A stretch of DNA of 46,294 nt from Priapulus caudatus (taxonomy: Eukaryota > Priapulida > Priapulimorpha > Priapulimorphida > Priapulidae), in contig NW_014577101.1 in NCBI RefSeq assembly GCF_000485595.1, forward strand, positions 157,170 to 203,463, in the 5' to 3' direction. The position numbers were made by a program, and so were the translations under genes. Numbering within the stretch: the stretch's first letter is position 1; the number at the start of each line of letters is the position of its first letter. Shown here in pieces: positions 43,351 through 46,294 of this stretch. The notes beneath the pieces are model-generated. The model was not told the origin of the DNA, did not search any database, and worked only from the letters and a program-made list of their open reading frames with translations.

Positions 43351-43496
43351 TGAAGTATATTGGAGTTAAAAATTTTGTGTGTGCTATGAATATGACGACA
43401 CTGTGACGTCATTGAGCGACGAAACAAGCTCAACCAATGGCAGTGCTCACTAGAGCCATGTCCTTGATTGACCTAGGGAAAAAATCACGCGTCCTG

Positions 43497-44600
43497 CGTC
43501 AGCTGTGACGATGGCGGTGTTGCCGCGAGATGGATTGCCATCGACTCGCGACGGATGTCTTATGAGATGTGCGTGAGGTATTTCAACGTGTTCACGGATA
43601 GAACACATCCTATAAGGCGGCTGCGTGAGGCGATGCATTTGAGGGGAGATTGAGTTCTAGTTAAACGCATAGGCGTCTATAATGTGTTTGCGCGCGTGCG
43701 TTCATATGTGCGTGCGTTCGTGGATACGTGCATGAACGCATGCTTTCTAGATCTGCGTGCATAGCGGTGTATGTGTAGTTTGTGCGAACATCTGCGCGCT
43801 AGCGTTCGTGCGTGCGTGCGTGCGTGCGTGCGTGTTTAGCGTAAAACTGGAGCACGATGACACTTTCCCGCACTCGCGCTCACTGCTTCGCGCGCGCGCA
43901 CATCACTTCGTCTCAACGCATGAGCACACGCTCGTCGGCATCGCCAGGCAGCTTTTTCAAGTGTATCCAGCAGGGAAATTGTCGGCAGGGCAATAACCAT
44001 CTAACTTCATCTGTGTGGACTGATTGATGCGCGGTTGCAGACGAATCTGGCAGCATGGGAATCTAGGCTTCATTTCTAGCCTAAGTCGATTGAAAGTTTA
44101 AAGTTAATTTTTTCAAAGTCGTTCCCATATTTTGCAATATTCTTGGCTGGCTCTGAACATGTTGCAGGTGTGCGTGCCTGGATAGGATTCTGTTCGACAC
44201 GATTTAATTCGTTTACTACTTTTTCACGTTTCGTCTAAATGTGAGACTCTTGGGTTTTGCTTATGTCATCCATTTCATAAAGTGTGTTGTTTGAAAGTCT
44301 TTGAATCTAGAGAACCCTAAATCTTATGTTCTTGTCGTTTTATAAATCTTGAATCTAGATGGCAAATGCACATGTTATCGAATATTGTGCAACTAAATCT
44401 ATAGCAATGGAATACACGATTATGATATACAATTTCCATCTAAATAGAACTTGTATCAGTCAATCCTTTTTCATTCTTTGTAAATCGCTGCATGCAGTTC
44501 GGAAACACAATGTTATGTACAACTGGTGCCAAGTGACAAGTCTCCAAAAAATATTTCCACTATCATATTTTACAAGGCTGCCCGGTGTTGGTGCTTGTGT
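43497..44600. other. unassigned
   Basis: Apart from the GTGC run nothing is recognised. A short ORF at 43510 (MAVLPRDGLPSTRDG...) has a fair start context but no features. Confidence 0.4.
43806..43835 (+). repeat. (GTGC)n microsatellite
   Basis: Short perfect GTGC run. Confidence 0.9.
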
Positions 44601-44601
44601 T

Positions 44602-44850
44602 GTTGTTGTTGTTGCTGCTGGTACTGCTGCTGCTGCTGCTACCGCTACCGCTGCTGCTGCTGCTGCTACTGCTGCTGCTGCTACCGCTGCTGCTGCTACC
44701 GCTACCGCTGCTGCTGCTACTGCTGCTACTGCTGCTGCTGCTACTGCTGCTACTGCTACCGCTGCTGCTGCTGCTACTGCTACTCCTACTACTGCTGCTG
44801 CTGCTGCTACTGCTACCGCTGCTGCTGCTGCTGCGGCTGCCGCTACTTAC
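44602..44850 (+). repeat. (GCT)n triplet tract with ordered ACC/ACT variants
   Basis: About 80 triplets, mainly GCT, with ACC or ACT inserted at near-regular spacing. All three frames stay open (poly-Ala/Thr, poly-Leu or poly-Cys), as expected of a triplet repeat. No gene is implied. Confidence 0.95.
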
Positions 44851-45170
44851 TCCTGATGGCTGTTGTAGTGTAGGTGATAGTGGCGGAAGTAAATAAATAG
44901 AGATGTAGTATAGTATATGAGTATATATACATTATATATATATATATACTATAATTTGGCTAATCTTGTGTGTGTGTGTTTGTTTGATCAAGATGTTCTT
45001 CGTGATTTGTCACTCAATCGCGGTAACTGAAGATATAATCAGAATCACCACGTCTGGGAGATGGTTCTGGCTGAGACAAAAATTTAAAAAAGTTAAAAAG
45101 TTAAAAAAAAATTTTAAAAGTCAAAATCCAATCATTACGTACGTGGGAATTATGTCGATCGTCTTAAGAC

Positions 45171-45245
45171 GCCCGCCGCCGTAGCGTAGTCGGTAGCAGC
45201 ACGGTTTCATAACCCGAGATTTCGGGTTCGAATCTCAGCTGGGGG
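45171..45245 (+). ncRNA. tRNA-Met(CAT)-like sequence, probably SINE head or pseudo-tRNA
   Basis: Box A-like GTAGCGTAGTCGG, the anticodon-loop-like TTTCATAACCC and box B-like GGGTTCGAATCTC are in order and correctly spaced. The acceptor and T stems pair poorly, and the 3' end runs into GGGGGAAAAAATTTC. It keeps an internal pol III promoter plan but is unlikely to be a functional tRNA. Confidence 0.5.
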
Positions 45246-45424
45246 AAAAAATTTCACTTTTACTTTTTTACTCTTTAGTATCTACTTCTGTCACTTCAGC
45301 GTTAATTTTAAAATGTAAAAAATAAATTTTACTACATTCATTAAAAAATTGGAAAAAAATTACTATTATTATTATTTACTACTATTATTATTTTCATGTT
45401 CTTTATATATTTATATTATTTAGT

Positions 45425-45530
45425 ATTGTTTGGGATTGGATGGGATGGGATGGAATGGGATAAAAGACGATGGGATGGGATGGGATGGCATGGCATGGGT
45501 GGCATGGGGTGGAATGGGATAGGATGACCC
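45425..45530 (+). repeat. (GGGAT)n pentanucleotide tract
   Basis: GGGAT/GGCAT/GGAAT units ending at a poly-C run. Confidence 0.9.
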
Positions 45531-45546
45531 CCCCCCACAAGATATA

Positions 45547-46279
45547 ATGGTCCGTAGTAATTAATTAGACTAATACGTTGCCTTAAATAAACTCAAATTT
45601 AAGAGATTATAGCTAACATTGTCTATGTGGTATCCAGATTTCTAGATACTGCGAAAACACTGTTACTAGCTGCGAGCGAGTGGAGAGTGGAAAGGGCATA
45701 TAATTGAGTGATTAGCACGTTGAATCATTATTCTTCCAAATAACTGGCGCTGCTGTGCTTATGGTGTAAGTAATCGTGGAAAAGGGTTTCATCTGTGCCG
45801 ATATTCGCAAGAATTCACGGAAAGAGAAAATTGTGGGAATAGAAGTTGGGAGACTGAGGGTGGAAACGCCCCCTTCATATGTCAAGAGCTGTGTCGGTTT
45901 AGTAGCATAGTCGCTTGGCATGTATTTTGATGTAGGTGATCTGTGAATGGTGATGCATGGTCAGCAGATGTATATTGTGATTACGTTGTCATTATTCTTA
46001 CCTAAATGATGGGACGTACATATCAGAAATCTAGATACATATAAACAGCATTGTGTTATTTTTGGATCTTCTGTGATTCTTGAGTTTATTGAACGCGAGT
46101 GGTTTTAATTAATTAGCAGTATCTAGCGCGTATCGGCACGGCTAATATACGCAACGGGCTTATGGGAAAGTGTAAGAAAGTGTACAATTAAACTATTTAC
46201 TATGTCGGAACGATTGAGTTTACATTTCTTAGTTTATTGAAGCAGATTAGTCTAATTAAATTATTGCTAGCGGACCATT
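45547..46279. mobile_element. probable ~730-bp terminal-inverted-repeat element
   Basis: The left end AATGGTCCGTAGTAATTAAT with TAGACTAAT...AATAAACT is inverted at 46210-46279 (ATTAGTCTAATTAAATTATT then CGGACCATT), with small indels. The interior has a 69-codon ORF (45712-45921, -) with no recognisable domain. No clear target duplication. Confidence 0.55.
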
Positions 46280-46294
46280 GTACAGCGTATTGCT

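Larger units (their letters stand above)
42969..43490. mobile_element. inverted-repeat element enclosing telomere-like repeats and a tRNA-like sequence
   Basis: Arms 42970-43035 and 43430-43490 are inverted copies sharing CCTAGGTCAATCAAG, ACAT(A)GGGCTCTAGTGAGC and CATTGGTTGA with few changes. GTCCTG flanks both ends (42963-42968 and 43491-43496), a possible 6-bp target duplication. Inside lie a CCCTAA run and a tRNA-like sequence on the minus strand. No transposase. Confidence 0.7.

Noticed and set aside
44359-44896. Poly-Ala/Thr, poly-Leu and poly-Cys ORFs
   Set aside because: All three frames of one (GCT)n tract are open; no unique flanking protein sequence is recognised.
45171-45245. Functional tRNA-Met gene
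   Set aside because: Boxes A and B and a CAT loop are present, but the acceptor arms do not pair.

Overview
This is a window of intron-rich animal nuclear DNA. Exons are short with clean GT-AG boundaries (plus one GC-AG intron), intergenic DNA is AT-rich, there are many small inverted-repeat transposons and microsatellites, and interstitial TTAGGG repeats occur. The protein families fit an invertebrate metazoan, but I cannot name the species. There is nothing prokaryotic here. All exon models below were built by hand from reading frames, splice sites and remembered family motifs; no search was run.

The left 27 kb carries the genes. (1) A neutral ceramidase gene (+ strand, 101-12060, 5' part outside the window) reads through 16 exons with the catalytic GDVSPN motif. 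(2) Inside one of its introns, on the opposite strand, lies a GC-rich, single-exon GT10 (alpha-1,3-fucosyltransferase-like) gene (2235-3341). (3) An HDHD2-like HAD phosphatase (- strand, 14385-16802) is complete in six exons, 258 aa. (4) A uroporphyrinogen-III synthase (+ strand, from 19427) has six confident exons and an uncertain, short last exon. The ceramidase and HDHD2 genes converge; the HDHD2 and synthase genes diverge from a 2.6-kb spacer. That spacer holds a TA-flanked transposon remnant with a THAP piece on one strand and a SWIM zinc-finger piece on the other, framed by two copies of an ~80-bp block, each in the same orientation relative to the gene it precedes.

The right 19 kb (about 27.1-46.3 kb) has no gene I recognise. 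It is dominated by long simple repeats: (CATC)n, (GTGC)n, (CACG)n, ~450 bp of (CT)n, (GGAT)n, (GCT)n and (GGGAT)n. Between them are CpG-rich patches that look promoter-like (about 30.0-30.9, 37.5-38.1 and 40.6-41.5 kb), inverted-repeat elements and two tRNA-like sequences. It may be a gene desert, or the long first intron or upstream region of a gene lying to the right.

The points most worth a second look are the THAP/SWIM element, the shared block upstream of the divergent genes, a family of short palindromes in the ceramidase introns, a frame-preserving extra exon in ceramidase encoding a hydrophobic segment, the short synthase C-terminus, and two separate inverted-repeat elements that each enclose telomere-like repeats.
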